A stretch of 64,000 nucleotides of DNA from Dysgonomonas mossii (GCF_004569505.1 NZ_SPPK01000001.1:186001-250000); one strand, 5' to 3'. Positions 25,258-34,782 are shown, counted from the first letter of the stretch. The notes: generated from the sequence alone by a model not told the origin. Numbers and translations are program-made.

Positions 25258-26277
25258 TTATTGTTTCGGATTGATCTCAAGCAATTCAACTTCGAAAATA
25301 AGAGTTGAAAAAGGTTTGATTCTGTCTCCGCTACCTTGTGCACCGTAAGCAAGATCGTAAGGGATATAAAGAATCCATTTAGATCCTACAGGCATCAACT
25401 GTAAAGCTTCAGTCCATCCTTTGATAACGCGGTTAGCGTTGAATGTGATTGGCTCTTTACCTTCGTTGCTGTCAAATACAGTACCGTCTAGAAGTGTGCC
25501 TTTGTAGTTCACTTTTACCATATCTGCTGCAGCTGGTTTTGCTCCTGTTCCTTCTTTTACAACTTTGTATTGCAATCCGCTAGGCAGAGCAACAACACCT
25601 TCTTTTGTTTTGTTTTCAGCAAGGAATTTTTCACCTTCAGCAATTACTCCTGCATTTGCTTTCTTCAATTCTTCTTCTTCTCTTGCTTGAGCTTTAGCCT
25701 GAGCTTCCTGCATTTTTGCATTGAATACTGTAGATGGTTCAGCAACTGCAAATTTACCTTGTTTCATAGCTGTAGCCATTGCAGCAAGGAATGCATCGCT
25801 GTTTAGTTTTTCTTTCGAATTAGGACCATATATTTGTTGTATGATACCAGGCATCATTTGTTTTGATATCTGACCTCCAACTGATACTCCGGCCATATAA
25901 GCAGCTTTTGATTCAGGTGCATTTAAAGATTCTTTTAGTCCGTTTAAGAACTCAGAGATGTTTCTTGCGTTTGATTTTACTACAGAATCCATTTTAGCTT
26001 TCATCTCTTTTTCTAATGCTGTCTTTTTCTGAGCATCAGTTTCTGCGCTTATTTTGCTAAGATATCCGGCTTTGATGCTTGTAGTATCGCCTATGATACC
26101 TAGTTGTTGTAGATGCATAGACAATCCTTGCTCGTAAAGGCTAGCACCAAAAGCGTAAGAAATAGTATCGAGATCGGTCTTTAATGGAACGTTTGTAGAA
26201 ACATTTCCACCACAAGATGTAAATAATGCTCCGAAAGCTACGATAGCCGAAAGAGCCACAACTTGAATTTTTTTCAT
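25258..26277 (-). CDS. FKBP-type peptidyl-prolyl isomerase lipoprotein
   Basis: A 339-residue lipoprotein (lipobox FTSC, C22) with an FkpA-like helical N-terminal dimerisation region (about 35-200, with a [14 protein letters not shown] coiled coil) and a C-terminal FKBP domain (about 220-337: [39 protein letters not shown]). It should act as an envelope folding chaperone and proline isomerase. The preceding gene, 16 bases upstream, is a shorter cytoplasmic paralogue, so the pair looks like a duplication in one operon. Confidence 0.9.
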   Translation of the reverse strand: MKKIQVVALSAIVAFGALFTSCGGNVSTNVPLKTDLDTISYAFGASLYEQGLSMHLQQLGIIGDTTSIKAGYLSKISAETDAQKKTALEKEMKAKMDSVVKSNARNISEFLNGLKESLNAPESKAAYMAGVSVGGQISKQMMPGIIQQIYGPNSKEKLNSDAFLAAMATAMKQGKFAVAEPSTVFNAKMQEAQAKAQAREEEELKKANAGVIAEGEKFLAENKTKEGVVALPSGLQYKVVKEGTGAKPAAADMVKVNYKGTLLDGTVFDSNEGKEPITFNANRVIKGWTEALQLMPVGSKWILYIPYDLAYGAQGSGDRIKPFSTLIFEVELLEINPKQ

Positions 26278-26293
26278 TTTTTAAACTGAATTA

Positions 26294-26881
26294 TTATTTG
26301 ACAATATCTAAAATTTCCACTTCGAAAATTAAAGTTGAATTAGGTTCGATCGATTGTCCTGCTCCTGCTTTGCCATAAGCAAGATCAGAAGGGATAAATA
26401 ATTTCCATTTCGAACCTACAGGCATTAATTGAAGGGCTTCTACCCATCCCGGTATTACCTGATTAACACCAAATGTGGCAGGCTGTCCGCGTTTTACAGA
26501 ACTATCGAACACTGTGCCATCGATAAGCGTACCGTGATAATGACACTTAACTTGATCTGTAAGAGCCGGTTTAGGGCCATCACCTTTTTTAAGTATTTCG
26601 TATTGTAGTCCACTCGGAAGAGTTACTACACCTGCTTTGTTTTTGTTGATAGATAGAAATTCTTCACCTGCTTTGAGGTTAATTTCCAATTTCTCGTCTT
26701 GTAATTTGGTGAAATAGTCGTTAATCACTTGTTTAGCTTCTTCATAATCCATGTCAGTGTCTCCTCCGTTGATTACATCCTTCATTCCTTTAAGGAAAGA
26801 GTCGAAATCAACTTTGTTGATACCTGAGCTAAGGAAGTTATTTCCGATGCTTAAACCTAGAGCGTAACTAATTTTATCCAT
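26294..26881 (-). CDS. FKBP-type peptidyl-prolyl isomerase, cytoplasmic
   Basis: A 195-residue protein with the same layout as its neighbour but no signal sequence: a short helical N-terminal dimerisation region (MDKISYALGLSIGNNFLSSG) and an FKBP domain from about 85 ([40 protein letters not shown]). It catalyses cis-trans isomerisation of prolyl bonds. It heads a two-gene operon with the lipoprotein FKBP. Confidence 0.9.
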   Translation of the reverse strand: MDKISYALGLSIGNNFLSSGINKVDFDSFLKGMKDVINGGDTDMDYEEAKQVINDYFTKLQDEKLEINLKAGEEFLSINKNKAGVVTLPSGLQYEILKKGDGPKPALTDQVKCHYHGTLIDGTVFDSSVKRGQPATFGVNQVIPGWVEALQLMPVGSKWKLFIPSDLAYGKAGAGQSIEPNSTLIFEVEILDIVK

Positions 26882-27014
26882 ATTCTTTTCGTTTTATATC
26901 AGTCTTGTATGTCAAAGAAGTATTATTTCATGATATGACTGAATGTTTATTTAAATTTGCCAACAAAAGTAATTCTTTTCATGGGACTTTAATAAAATTT
27001 ACCCCTGAAAAAAC

Positions 27015-27022
27015 TATATTTG
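27015..27022 (+). promoter_or_regulatory. -7 box of the sirtuin operon
   Basis: TATATTTG, 30 bases before the sirtuin ATG. -33 box not clear. Confidence 0.4.
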
Positions 27023-27052
27023 TATATGCTACTTACATTTTTTTAATAGTTT

Positions 27053-27748
27053 ATGAGACATATTGTTGTATTAACCGGCGCAGGGATGAGTGCGGAGAGT
27101 GGCATTGCCACTTTTAGAGACTCCGGCGGACTGTGGGAGCGATACTCTATCGAAGATGTTGCCACTCCTGAAGGATTCAGCCGAAACCCTCAACTGGTAC
27201 TTGATTTTTATAATGCCCGACGCAAGGCTGCTTTTGAGGCTAAGCCCAATAAAGGACACGTAGGATTAGTGGAGATAGAAAAAGATTATAAAGTGTCCAT
27301 TATAACACAGAATGTAGATGAACTGCATGAGAGAGCAGGCAGCACAAATGTTTTACATCTTCATGGGGAATTGAGTAAAGTGCGTTCGACGGTCGATCCT
27401 TCGTTGATTTATACCTTGACTCCTGATAATTGTGAGATTCACCTTGGAGATAAGTGTGAAAAAGGCTCACAGCTTCGCCCTCACATTGTTTGGTTTGGAG
27501 AGGCTGTGCCCATGATAGAAAAAGCAATGAAAATTGTACAAACGGCCGATATCTTTGTTGTGATAGGTACTTCTATGAACGTATATCCTGCCGCTGGCTT
27601 GCTTAATTATGTGCATGCGGGTGTACCTGTCTATCTGATCGACCCGAAAGAAGTGAATGTGCATCAGCCCGGAATACACTTTATAAAGAAGGGTGCTTCT
27701 GAGGGTGTGGCTGAACTTCGTGATATCCTTAAATTTCAAAATCAGTAA
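27053..27748 (+). CDS. NAD-dependent protein deacylase, Sir2 family
   Basis: A 231-residue class III sirtuin. NAD-binding blocks are GAGMSAESGIATFRD (9-23), TQNVDELHERAG and the catalytic HLHGE. Y53 and R56 in FYNARR correspond to the Tyr-Arg pair that gives CobB and SIRT5 preference for succinyl or malonyl lysines, so desuccinylase activity is likely. Where zinc-binding sirtuins have two CxxC pairs, only two isolated cysteines remain (NCEIHLGDKCEKG), so the structural zinc is probably lost. Its stop is one base before the next ATG, which makes it the first gene of an operon with two exported carbohydrate-related proteins. Confidence 0.9.
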   Translation: MRHIVVLTGAGMSAESGIATFRDSGGLWERYSIEDVATPEGFSRNPQLVLDFYNARRKAAFEAKPNKGHVGLVEIEKDYKVSIITQNVDELHERAGSTNVLHLHGELSKVRSTVDPSLIYTLTPDNCEIHLGDKCEKGSQLRPHIVWFGEAVPMIEKAMKIVQTADIFVVIGTSMNVYPAAGLLNYVHAGVPVYLIDPKEVNVHQPGIHFIKKGASEGVAELRDILKFQNQ

Positions 27749-27749
27749 A

Positions 27750-28847
27750 ATGAATTATATAAAATTATTTTGTTCTATTTCTTTTCTTCTTGTTTTTAAT
27801 TTTTGTTATGCCCAGAATCACTTTAAGGGATATGAAAACCTATTTACTATTCCGGCAAACTACGTAGTACCTTATGCATCCAAAGCTCCGACAATTGATG
27901 GCGATATTAATGATGAAGTGTGGCTGAATACTCCTTGGTCTGATCGTTTTCAAGATATAGAGGGCGATGCCAAGCCTAAACCATATTACGATACTCGTGT
28001 GAAAATGCTTTGGGACGAATCATATCTTTATATAGCGGCTGAGTTAAAAGATCCGCATGTATGGGCTACCTTGACCAAGCGCGATGAGATTGTGTTTTTT
28101 GACAATGACTTCGAAGTGTTTATCGATCCATTAAATACTGCTCACAACTACTTTGAAATAGAGGTCAATGCATATAATAATATTTTCGACCTGTTTATGC
28201 ATAAACCTTATCGGAGTGGAGGCGCAGCACTCTTCAGTTGGGATACTCAGGGAATGCAACATGCCGTAAAAGTGCAGGGCACTATTAATAACCCTAATGA
28301 TACAGATACGGGATGGACGGTAGAGATGGCAATCCCTTTCAGGGCTCTTACCTTGGGGAATGCTATAAATGTTCCTAAAGATAAAGACGTATGGCGCATT
28401 AATTTCTCAAGAGTGCAATGGGAAACAGATATTGTAAATGGTAAGTATGTGAAAAGAAAAGATAGTGCGGGGAAGGTATTACCTGAAAATAACTGGGTAT
28501 GGTCTCCCCAAGGTGTTATCGATATGCATAGACCCGAAAGATGGGGTTATTTATTCTTTTCGAAAAACAAAGCAGGGGAAAAACAACCTCAGTTTGTATT
28601 GCCATATACTGAAAAGCAAAGACAATATTTATGGCTTGTGTACTATAAGCAGCAAGACTATAGGCGTGCGCATCAGCGTTACGCAACTTCCTTTGCAGAG
28701 CTGAAAATGGATAAGCCGGAATTCGATATTGATAATAAAAGAAACAAAATCGAACTGTCTTCTACCGGCAGGAGATTCGAAGTCTCTATTAAAGATACTT
28801 CGGGTAAGAAGATTTATCTTAATGAAGAAGGATTAATAACTAAATAA
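27750..28847 (+). CDS. exported CBM9-like carbohydrate-binding protein
   Basis: A 365-residue exported protein. The signal peptide occupies residues 1-21 (ending CYAQ). Residues about 45-230 are a carbohydrate-binding module family 9-like domain (APTIDGDINDEVWLNTPW, ESYLYIAAELKDPHVWATLT, FDNDFEVFIDP), followed by a Trp-rich segment and a helical C-terminus (KQRQYLWLVYYKQQDYRRAH). The start at 27750 puts the signal peptide first and abuts the sirtuin stop. It probably binds glycans at the cell surface together with the next gene. Confidence 0.8.
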   Translation: MNYIKLFCSISFLLVFNFCYAQNHFKGYENLFTIPANYVVPYASKAPTIDGDINDEVWLNTPWSDRFQDIEGDAKPKPYYDTRVKMLWDESYLYIAAELKDPHVWATLTKRDEIVFFDNDFEVFIDPLNTAHNYFEIEVNAYNNIFDLFMHKPYRSGGAALFSWDTQGMQHAVKVQGTINNPNDTDTGWTVEMAIPFRALTLGNAINVPKDKDVWRINFSRVQWETDIVNGKYVKRKDSAGKVLPENNWVWSPQGVIDMHRPERWGYLFFSKNKAGEKQPQFVLPYTEKQRQYLWLVYYKQQDYRRAHQRYATSFAELKMDKPEFDIDNKRNKIELSSTGRRFEVSIKDTSGKKIYLNEEGLITK

Positions 28848-28860
28848 AAAATAAAAAACT

Positions 28861-29940
28861 ATGCGAAACCATTTTAAAATTTACTGGTTGACCTTATTAC
28901 TATTGCCTTTTTTGTTCTCGAATTGTACAAGCAATATTGGTAATAAGCAGGCCGAAAATACTTACAAACATTGGGTGTGGATTAATCCTCAGGATTCTGA
29001 TACGGAAGAGGAACTAGCCGTGAGGTATAAAAAATATCATGATGCGGGCATTGCGGGCATTTTCTTCGAAGCCGATAGTGAGAAGCATTATAGGGCGGCA
29101 AAAGCTCAGGGATTGGAAGCTCATCGTTGGATGTGGATAATGAATAGGGGAGATGCGTTGAAGGCTCACCCTGAATGGGCTGCTGTAAACAGAAAGGGTG
29201 AATCTTGTGCTGATCATCCGCCGTATGTAGATTATTACAGATGGATGTGTCCTTCTCGTCCCGAGGTTGCGGAGTTTCTGACCAAAGAGGTAGAGAATGC
29301 ATTGTCTAAAGATTATGTTGATGGCATCCACATGGATTATGTTCGTTTCAGTGATGTGATATTGGCTGTTAATCTGTGGGATGTTTATGGTATTGTTCAA
29401 ACACAAGAATTGCCCGAATACGATTTTTGCTATTGCGATGTATGTAAGGCTAAGTTTAAAGAAAAATATCATAAAGACATAGACAGTATTCAGTATCCTC
29501 AGGAGAATCTCTCGTGGAAATCTTTCAGATATGATGCTGTAACGGCAATTGTGAATAAGATTGGAGATGTGGCAAAAGCGCATCATAAGCCGCTTACTGC
29601 TGCCGTGTTTCCGACTCCCGACGTCGCGAAGCGTTTGGTAAGGCAGGACTGGACAAACTGGCCTTTGGATGCTGTTTACCCGATGATCTATCATGGTTTC
29701 TATAAAGAAGATGTACCATGGATCGGTGATGCCGTTAAGCAGGGATTGAGAGGTATAGACGGTCGTTTCCCTCTCTATGCCGGATTGTATATACCCGACT
29801 TTAAAAACAATGAAGAGATCGAAGCCGGAATAAAATATGCTTTGGAAAACGGAGCTTCGGGTGTCTCTATTTTCGGAAATGTTTCTGACGAAATATTGGC
29901 TATATTGTCTAAGTATAAGCAGAAGCCCGAGAAAAAGTGA
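28861..29940 (+). CDS. glycoside-hydrolase-like lipoprotein (GHL10/DUF187 type)
   Basis: A 359-residue lipoprotein (signal with lipobox FSNC, C22). The mature protein looks like a TIM-barrel of the GHL/DUF187 group: KHWVWINPQ near the first strand, GIAGIFFEADSEKHYRAAKA, HRWMWIMNRG, and the diagnostic DGIHMDYVRFSD (154-165) whose acidic residues would be catalytic. A cluster CYCDVC (190-195) is unusual and may bind a metal. The related families act on glycans such as peptidoglycan or plant polysaccharides, but the substrate is unknown. It follows the CBM9 gene by 13 bases and ends at a good terminator. Confidence 0.75.
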   Translation: MRNHFKIYWLTLLLLPFLFSNCTSNIGNKQAENTYKHWVWINPQDSDTEEELAVRYKKYHDAGIAGIFFEADSEKHYRAAKAQGLEAHRWMWIMNRGDALKAHPEWAAVNRKGESCADHPPYVDYYRWMCPSRPEVAEFLTKEVENALSKDYVDGIHMDYVRFSDVILAVNLWDVYGIVQTQELPEYDFCYCDVCKAKFKEKYHKDIDSIQYPQENLSWKSFRYDAVTAIVNKIGDVAKAHHKPLTAAVFPTPDVAKRLVRQDWTNWPLDAVYPMIYHGFYKEDVPWIGDAVKQGLRGIDGRFPLYAGLYIPDFKNNEEIEAGIKYALENGASGVSIFGNVSDEILAILSKYKQKPEKK

Positions 29941-29976
29941 AAGGCATCAAATAAGAAAATATAATTTAAAAGCTAT

Positions 29977-30014
29977 AGAGAGTAAGGCGTATTGTCTTGC
30001 TCTCTTTTCTTTTA
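29977..30014 (+). terminator. terminator of the sirtuin-CBM9-GHL operon
   Basis: A 12-bp stem with two wobbles (29977-29988 with 29994-30005) and a T-rich tail, 37 bases after the GHL stop codon. Confidence 0.75.
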
Positions 30015-30109
30015 TAAATTATCTAGAATAAATTATATTGTATATCTTTACGCCTCATTATTATTGCATTTAATAATGAATATATAAACTTAACAAAACT
30101 ATTATCGTA

Positions 30110-31033
30110 ATGAAAAAACTACTATTTTTTCTATGCGCAACTATTCTGTTTGCGTCTTGTAGCAATGACCCGGAAGAAGTACCCACAACAAGTAAAACCT
30201 ATAAGGTTACGTTTGATGTATCTAACTTTAGTGTAGATGTTAAATCATTGAAAGCTGACACCTATAACAATCAACTCTTTTATATCATTTACGAGAAAGA
30301 GAGTGGCAAAGGAGTGAAAGGGTGGAAGTTTAAAGAAATGGTTGGGCAGCTAACTGAGGAGCTCCCTGAAGGTAACTATTATATTGCTTTTATCTCTTAT
30401 CCGACCGGAGGTATGAGTTCTCCTCCAACAGAAGGAGCAATTGATGTAAAGGGTAATAATTTCTATACCGACTATTTTGAGAATCCTCCTACATGGATAA
30501 TGGGGAATATGGGTAGTAGATATATATATTACGAAAAGGTTGACTTCTCGGTAGCTGCGAATAACTCGGATGTGCCAATACAGGTAACTTTACAGCCGAT
30601 GTGGTCTGAGGTGACCGTTGAAGTGACCGATGCCAATACATGTTCTTTGCCTGAGGGTACAACTACAATTGGCTGTGTGATTACTCCTTTTTATTCCGGA
30701 ATATCCATAGCAGAAGGTATTCCTACTCGTAGCTCAGAAGCATCTTGGGGATGGGGTGACCTATGTAATACTAATGTTGATAAATTTAGAGAACACAAAA
30801 TAATTGCAGATAGGCATGCAACAGCAGGTAAAGATGTTACTGTGAAGCTGGTATTTGTAAAACAGATTGCTACCGGTGATACTGTTCTAGGCGAAAGGGA
30901 GATATACAAAGGGGATATCGAAGGAGGTAAACGTATAACTTTCAAAGGAGCATTAGGCAAGGCTGCAACGTCTACAACATTTAAAGTGTCATTAGTAGAC
31001 CTGACGGATGGAGGAATAATACCTTTCGATTGA
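30110..31033 (+). CDS. lipoprotein, possibly fimbrial (Mfa2/FimB-like)
   Basis: A 307-residue lipoprotein with lipobox FASC (C17) and acidic SNDPEE after it. The mature protein is all-beta: TYKVTFDVSNFSVDVKSLKA, then NYYIAFISYPTGG, and a second repeat (VPIQVTLQPMWSEVTVEVTD). The pattern of a hydrophobic beta-sandwich with a middle strand of the IPVTV type resembles Bacteroidales fimbrillin-anchor proteins, but I cannot assign it firmly. It is single, ending at a perfect terminator. Confidence 0.55.
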   Translation: MKKLLFFLCATILFASCSNDPEEVPTTSKTYKVTFDVSNFSVDVKSLKADTYNNQLFYIIYEKESGKGVKGWKFKEMVGQLTEELPEGNYYIAFISYPTGGMSSPPTEGAIDVKGNNFYTDYFENPPTWIMGNMGSRYIYYEKVDFSVAANNSDVPIQVTLQPMWSEVTVEVTDANTCSLPEGTTTIGCVITPFYSGISIAEGIPTRSSEASWGWGDLCNTNVDKFREHKIIADRHATAGKDVTVKLVFVKQIATGDTVLGEREIYKGDIEGGKRITFKGALGKAATSTTFKVSLVDLTDGGIIPFD

Positions 31034-31059
31034 TATATAAATGATAGATTAGAAAAGTA

Positions 31060-31092
31060 AAACGGCGGGTATTATTAAACATCCCGCCGTTT
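31060..31092. terminator. bidirectional terminator
   Basis: A perfect 10-bp GC-rich stem (31060-31069 with 31083-31092) with a 13-base loop lies between convergent genes, with AAA/TTT flanks. Confidence 0.85.
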
Positions 31093-31098
31093 CTTCTT

Positions 31099-32553
31099 TT
31101 ATTTTATGTTCTCTAGGGTTTTAACCAGATAATCATAGAATTTGCTTACTGTATCTATTTCTACAAACTCATCAGGAGAGTGTGCATTTAAGATCGTAGG
31201 GCCAAACGATACAATGTCTAATCCCGGTGTGCTACCCAAAATGATACCACATTCTAATCCTGCATGTACCACTACTACATGGGCATCTTCGTTATACATA
31301 TCTTTGTATAATTTAGCCATCATATTTAGCGTATCCGATTGAGCATTCGGCTGCCATCCCGGATAACCATTTTCGATAGATACTTTTGCACCTGCAAGGG
31401 CAAATACACTTTCGAGGCTTGAGCAAATTTCATCTTTGCGTGTTTCGGAAGAGCTACGAGCCAGCATTTTCGCAGAAATACGACCTGCTTCAGACTTAAC
31501 AGAGGCTAAGTTTGTAGAAGTTTCTACAATGCCTTCAAAGTCAGTTAGCATGCTGATTACTCCATTTTGGCAACCAATAACAGCATTGATAACGCTGTCT
31601 TGTATTTCTTCTGGGATAAGCGTTTTCGGTAAGTCTGTTTTTGCTGCTTTGAATGAAAGGTTTGCTTCTACAGCTTTATATTCTTCTTTAAATATCTTTT
31701 CGTACTCTTTTACCAGTTTTAGGAAGTCCTTCTCATCTTCTTCGAGTAGAGTAACGATAGCAACAGCCTCACGAGGGATCGCATTTCTTAGTGAACCGCC
31801 ATCGATGGCAGACAAACGCACCTCATAATTGCTTACTGCTTCTTTGAGGAAGTAAAACATAAGCTTGTTGGCATTCGCTCTCCCCATGTGTATTTCAGTT
31901 CCCGAGTGACCTCCTCTAAGGCCTGTAAGCGATATTTTATAAGCAATATCACCTGCTGGTACTTCTGCATCTTTAAATTCCCAGTCGGCATTAACGTCTG
32001 CACCTCCGGCGCAACCTACGCATAGCTCGCCGATCTCTTCGGTATCCAGATTCAGCAATACGTTTCCTGAAAGAAATCCTTTCTTCAATCCGCTTGCACC
32101 AACCATGCCTACCTCTTCGTCTACTGTAAACAAGGCTTCTATTTTTCCATGTTTCAGTGTCGTGTCTTCGAGGACAGCCATCATGGCGGCAGCTCCGATT
32201 CCGTTGTCTGCTCCCAATGTGGTAGATTTAGCCTTTACTCGGCTGCCATCTATTTGAGTTTCTATAGGGTCTTTCGTGAAGTCATGCTTTACATTCGAGT
32301 TCTTCTGAGGAACCATATCCAAGTGCGACTGAAGTATCACTACCGGAGCTTTTTCCATTCCTTTGGTAGCAGGCTTGGTAATAACAATGTTGCCTGTTTT
32401 GTCTTGTTTTACTTCTAGTCCCAGTGATTTACCGAAATCAATGACAAATTTTGTCACCTCCTTCATCTGTCCTGTAGGGCGAGGAATCTGGGTTAGGTCG
32501 TAGAAGTGTTTCCACAACTGTTGCGGTTTTAGTTTAAGTATTTCTTTAGACAT
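31099..32553 (-). CDS. pepD: aminoacyl-histidine dipeptidase (M20)
   Basis: A 484-residue M20C peptidase that hydrolyses beta-Ala-His and other Xaa-His dipeptides. Two-metal ligands are seen in LQSHLDMVPQ (H77, D79), GADNGIGAA (D116) and VDEEVGMVGA (E146/E147), with the lid domain between. Cytoplasmic. Preceded on the minus strand by a TATCTTTG box. Length is normal for the family. Confidence 0.95.
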   Translation of the reverse strand: MSKEILKLKPQQLWKHFYDLTQIPRPTGQMKEVTKFVIDFGKSLGLEVKQDKTGNIVITKPATKGMEKAPVVILQSHLDMVPQKNSNVKHDFTKDPIETQIDGSRVKAKSTTLGADNGIGAAAMMAVLEDTTLKHGKIEALFTVDEEVGMVGASGLKKGFLSGNVLLNLDTEEIGELCVGCAGGADVNADWEFKDAEVPAGDIAYKISLTGLRGGHSGTEIHMGRANANKLMFYFLKEAVSNYEVRLSAIDGGSLRNAIPREAVAIVTLLEEDEKDFLKLVKEYEKIFKEEYKAVEANLSFKAAKTDLPKTLIPEEIQDSVINAVIGCQNGVISMLTDFEGIVETSTNLASVKSEAGRISAKMLARSSSETRKDEICSSLESVFALAGAKVSIENGYPGWQPNAQSDTLNMMAKLYKDMYNEDAHVVVVHAGLECGIILGSTPGLDIVSFGPTILNAHSPDEFVEIDTVSKFYDYLVKTLENIK

Positions 32554-32585
32554 AATATGTTATGTTTTAAAATTACGAATAGTAA

Positions 32586-32593
32586 CAAAGATA
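32586..32593 (-). promoter_or_regulatory. -7 box of pepD
   Basis: TATCTTTG on the minus strand, 32 bases before the ATG. Confidence 0.4.
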
Positions 32594-32698
32594 AGAATTT
32601 TCGATGAAGTCTTTTACATATATAATGAAAAGAGTAGACGGTAAACTCTTTTTTATAACTTTTTGTTATTCTTATTCTTTTCGTGCTTTTTTATTCAA

Positions 32699-32745
32699 AA
32701 GGTGACAAAAGTGACACTTTTTTACATGTGTTTTATTGTAACCTT
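32699..32745. repeat. GTGACA repeated element, copy 2
   Basis: Same plan as at 3277: left AAGGTGACA (32699-32707), right TGTAACCTT (32737-32745, one mismatch to the inverted repeat), GTGACA twice with period 9, and the palindrome AAAAGTG-A-CACTTTT (32707-32721). Confidence 0.6.
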
Positions 32746-32863
32746 TTCTTCTTTAATTTACCGGGGATTGCTTCTCTATGGAACGAGAGTACAAAGCTCA
32801 AAGCTCTTATATTATTAGATAAATCTAAAATATAAAAGTGTAGATGTGGAAATGATGAAAGAA

Positions 32864-33877
32864 TTATTTCTTTTGCTTTTTCAAAGCCAGCATGGCAATG
32901 CCGAACAGCCCGCAAATAATCACCCAGATAGATTGCACAGCAAACACGCCTGTAGCAAAAGCCGTTGCATGTAGTTTGTCTACCCCATACAGGCTTAACG
33001 ATGCTATTACTGCTATTTGCCAAGGGCCTAGTCCTCCGTTAGATGGTACTCCCATGCTTATACTACTCAAAGCGAAAGCGATGAGTCCGGCGGTGATTCC
33101 CAAGTCGGCTGTAAAATCGAAAGCGAAGAATGTAATGTAGAAATAACAAAAATAAGAACCCCAGATGCCTATTGTGTATAAGAATACACGCCCTTTGGTA
33201 TTCATTTTCCAAATTGCTTTCAAGTCACTTGCGATACTTGACAGGAATCCTTTTATCTTACGTACAATAACATTTTCTTTGAAAAACCTAAAGACAATGT
33301 ATGTGGTTATTATTGCAGCGCCGATAGCTAAGTATAATAAAGGGGATTTGAATATACTGGATATAGTATTGAACGTTGTTTGGTTTTGTTCCAGTTGTGT
33401 CAAAAAGAATTGCATGTTGAACAAAAAGGCCACCAAAGATATTATAGCAACGGTAATTGTGTCAAATATCCGATCGAGAATCATCGTTCCGAATAATTTG
33501 GAGAAAGGGATGTTGTCTTCCTTGGCTATTACACCGCATCTCCATATCTCGCCCGCACGTGGCAAAGCAAAGTTAACGGCATAACCGCCATAGATTGCAT
33601 AATTGAGGTTCGATATTTTGGGAGAATAGCCCAATGGAGTAATAAACAGAGCCCAACGGTATCCTCTGATTGTATTTCCTAGAAGCCCGAATAATAGAGA
33701 GAATAACAGTATCCCCCAATTGGCATCTTTCAATATTTCCCAAAGTTGACTCGGGTCAATTTTACTAATAAGATAATATATGATCGCAATTCCTAATCCT
33801 AGGGGTAATACGACTTTTATAAGATTGTTTAATAAAGAGCTTTTCTTTTGTGTTACAACTTCATCTGTTTCTTCCAT
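32864..33877 (-). CDS. lysylphosphatidylglycerol synthase-like flippase-domain protein
   Basis: A 337-residue integral membrane protein with about eight hydrophobic helices of the LPG_synthase_TM (UPF0104) family: LNYAIYGGYAVNFALPRAGE and ISMGVPSNGGLGPWQIAVIA are the typical membrane and loop blocks. This is only the membrane half; the C-terminal aminoacyl transferase domain of MprF is absent. Such stand-alone proteins may flip lipids or lipid-linked sugars; the substrate is unknown. Copy 2 of the GTGACA element lies downstream. Confidence 0.8.
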   Translation of the reverse strand: MEETDEVVTQKKSSLLNNLIKVVLPLGLGIAIIYYLISKIDPSQLWEILKDANWGILLFSLLFGLLGNTIRGYRWALFITPLGYSPKISNLNYAIYGGYAVNFALPRAGEIWRCGVIAKEDNIPFSKLFGTMILDRIFDTITVAIISLVAFLFNMQFFLTQLEQNQTTFNTISSIFKSPLLYLAIGAAIITTYIVFRFFKENVIVRKIKGFLSSIASDLKAIWKMNTKGRVFLYTIGIWGSYFCYFYITFFAFDFTADLGITAGLIAFALSSISMGVPSNGGLGPWQIAVIASLSLYGVDKLHATAFATGVFAVQSIWVIICGLFGIAMLALKKQKK

Positions 33878-33947
33878 TCCCCAAATTTAAATGTAGCGGT
33901 TTCAGAATAAAGGTCTTTTAATACGAACGATTTTCAGTAATAAATGC

Positions 33948-33955
33948 TACCTTTG
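33948..33955 (+). promoter_or_regulatory. -7 box of rsmA
   Basis: TACCTTTG, 29 bases before the ATG at 33985. Confidence 0.4.
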
Positions 33956-33984
33956 CCGCTGCAAATATAATGATAATTATAAGT

Positions 33985-34782
33985 ATGGGGGCAGTTAAGC
34001 CGAAGAAATTCTTAGGACAGCACTTTCTCAAAGATCTGGATATTGCACGTCGGATTGCCGATACATTGGATGATTTTACCGATGTGCCGGTAATTGAGGT
34101 TGGTCCGGGAATGGGTGTGCTGACTCAATTTCTTATCGAAAAGGAGAAAGACTTAACCGTTGTTGAGCTCGACCGCGATTCTGTGCCATATCTTAACGAG
34201 CATTATCCTGCTTTGCATGGGCGTATAGTAGAAGGCGATTTTCTCACACTTGATTTGTCGGCTATTTATCCGGACAAATTTTGTGTGATAGGGAATTATC
34301 CTTATAATATTTCGTCCCAGATATTTTTTAAAGTTCTTGAGTATAAAGACAAAGTTCCGTGTTGCTCAGGAATGCTCCAGAAAGAAGTTGCCGAACGTAT
34401 AGCCGCTAAGCCGGGAGGCAAGACATACGGCATATTAAGCGTTCTGCTACAAGCATGGTACGATATAGAATATCTATTTACGGTCAGCGAAAAGGTATTC
34501 GATCCTCCGCCGAGGGTAAAATCCGCCGTGGTTAAGCTGGTTCGCAATAAGAGGGAACATCTGGACTGTGATGAAAGATTGTTTAAAACTGTTGTGAAAA
34601 CAGGATTTAATCAGCGTCGAAAGACCCTTAGAAACTCTATGAAGCCTCTGTTAGGAAAAGATTGCGAAGCGTATGCCGACCCTATCTTTGACGAACGACC
34701 CGAGCGCCTCTCGGTTGCAGATTTCGAAAAGTTGACAAATATAGTCTCAGCTTTTCTGCCCGGGAGAAGTAGTGAGAAGTAA
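33985..34782 (+). CDS. rsmA: 16S rRNA adenine dimethyltransferase
   Basis: A 265-residue KsgA-type methyltransferase that dimethylates two adenines in the 3' end hairpin of 16S rRNA during 30S assembly. KPKKFLGQHFLKD (5-17) is the family opening, VIEVGPGMGVLTQ (36-48) is SAM motif I and NYPYNIS (104-110) is the catalytic loop. The start at 33985 is chosen over 33970 because it gives the standard N-terminus and follows the promoter. It is followed by corA 32 bases later. Confidence 0.95.
   Translation: MGAVKPKKFLGQHFLKDLDIARRIADTLDDFTDVPVIEVGPGMGVLTQFLIEKEKDLTVVELDRDSVPYLNEHYPALHGRIVEGDFLTLDLSAIYPDKFCVIGNYPYNISSQIFFKVLEYKDKVPCCSGMLQKEVAERIAAKPGGKTYGILSVLLQAWYDIEYLFTVSEKVFDPPPRVKSAVVKLVRNKREHLDCDERLFKTVVKTGFNQRRKTLRNSMKPLLGKDCEAYADPIFDERPERLSVADFEKLTNIVSAFLPGRSSEK

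Larger units (their letters stand above)
32554..32863. other. 310-base gap between pepD and the flippase-like gene
   Basis: It holds the pepD -7 box (32586-32593) and copy 2 of the GTGACA element (32699-32745). No other gene is convincing, and no terminator is seen after the flippase-like gene. Confidence 0.5.

Noticed and set aside
32733..33023. 96-codon frame on the minus strand at the end of the flippase-like gene
   Set aside because: Out-of-frame overlap of a recognisable family member; the first half is only a shadow of its C-terminus.
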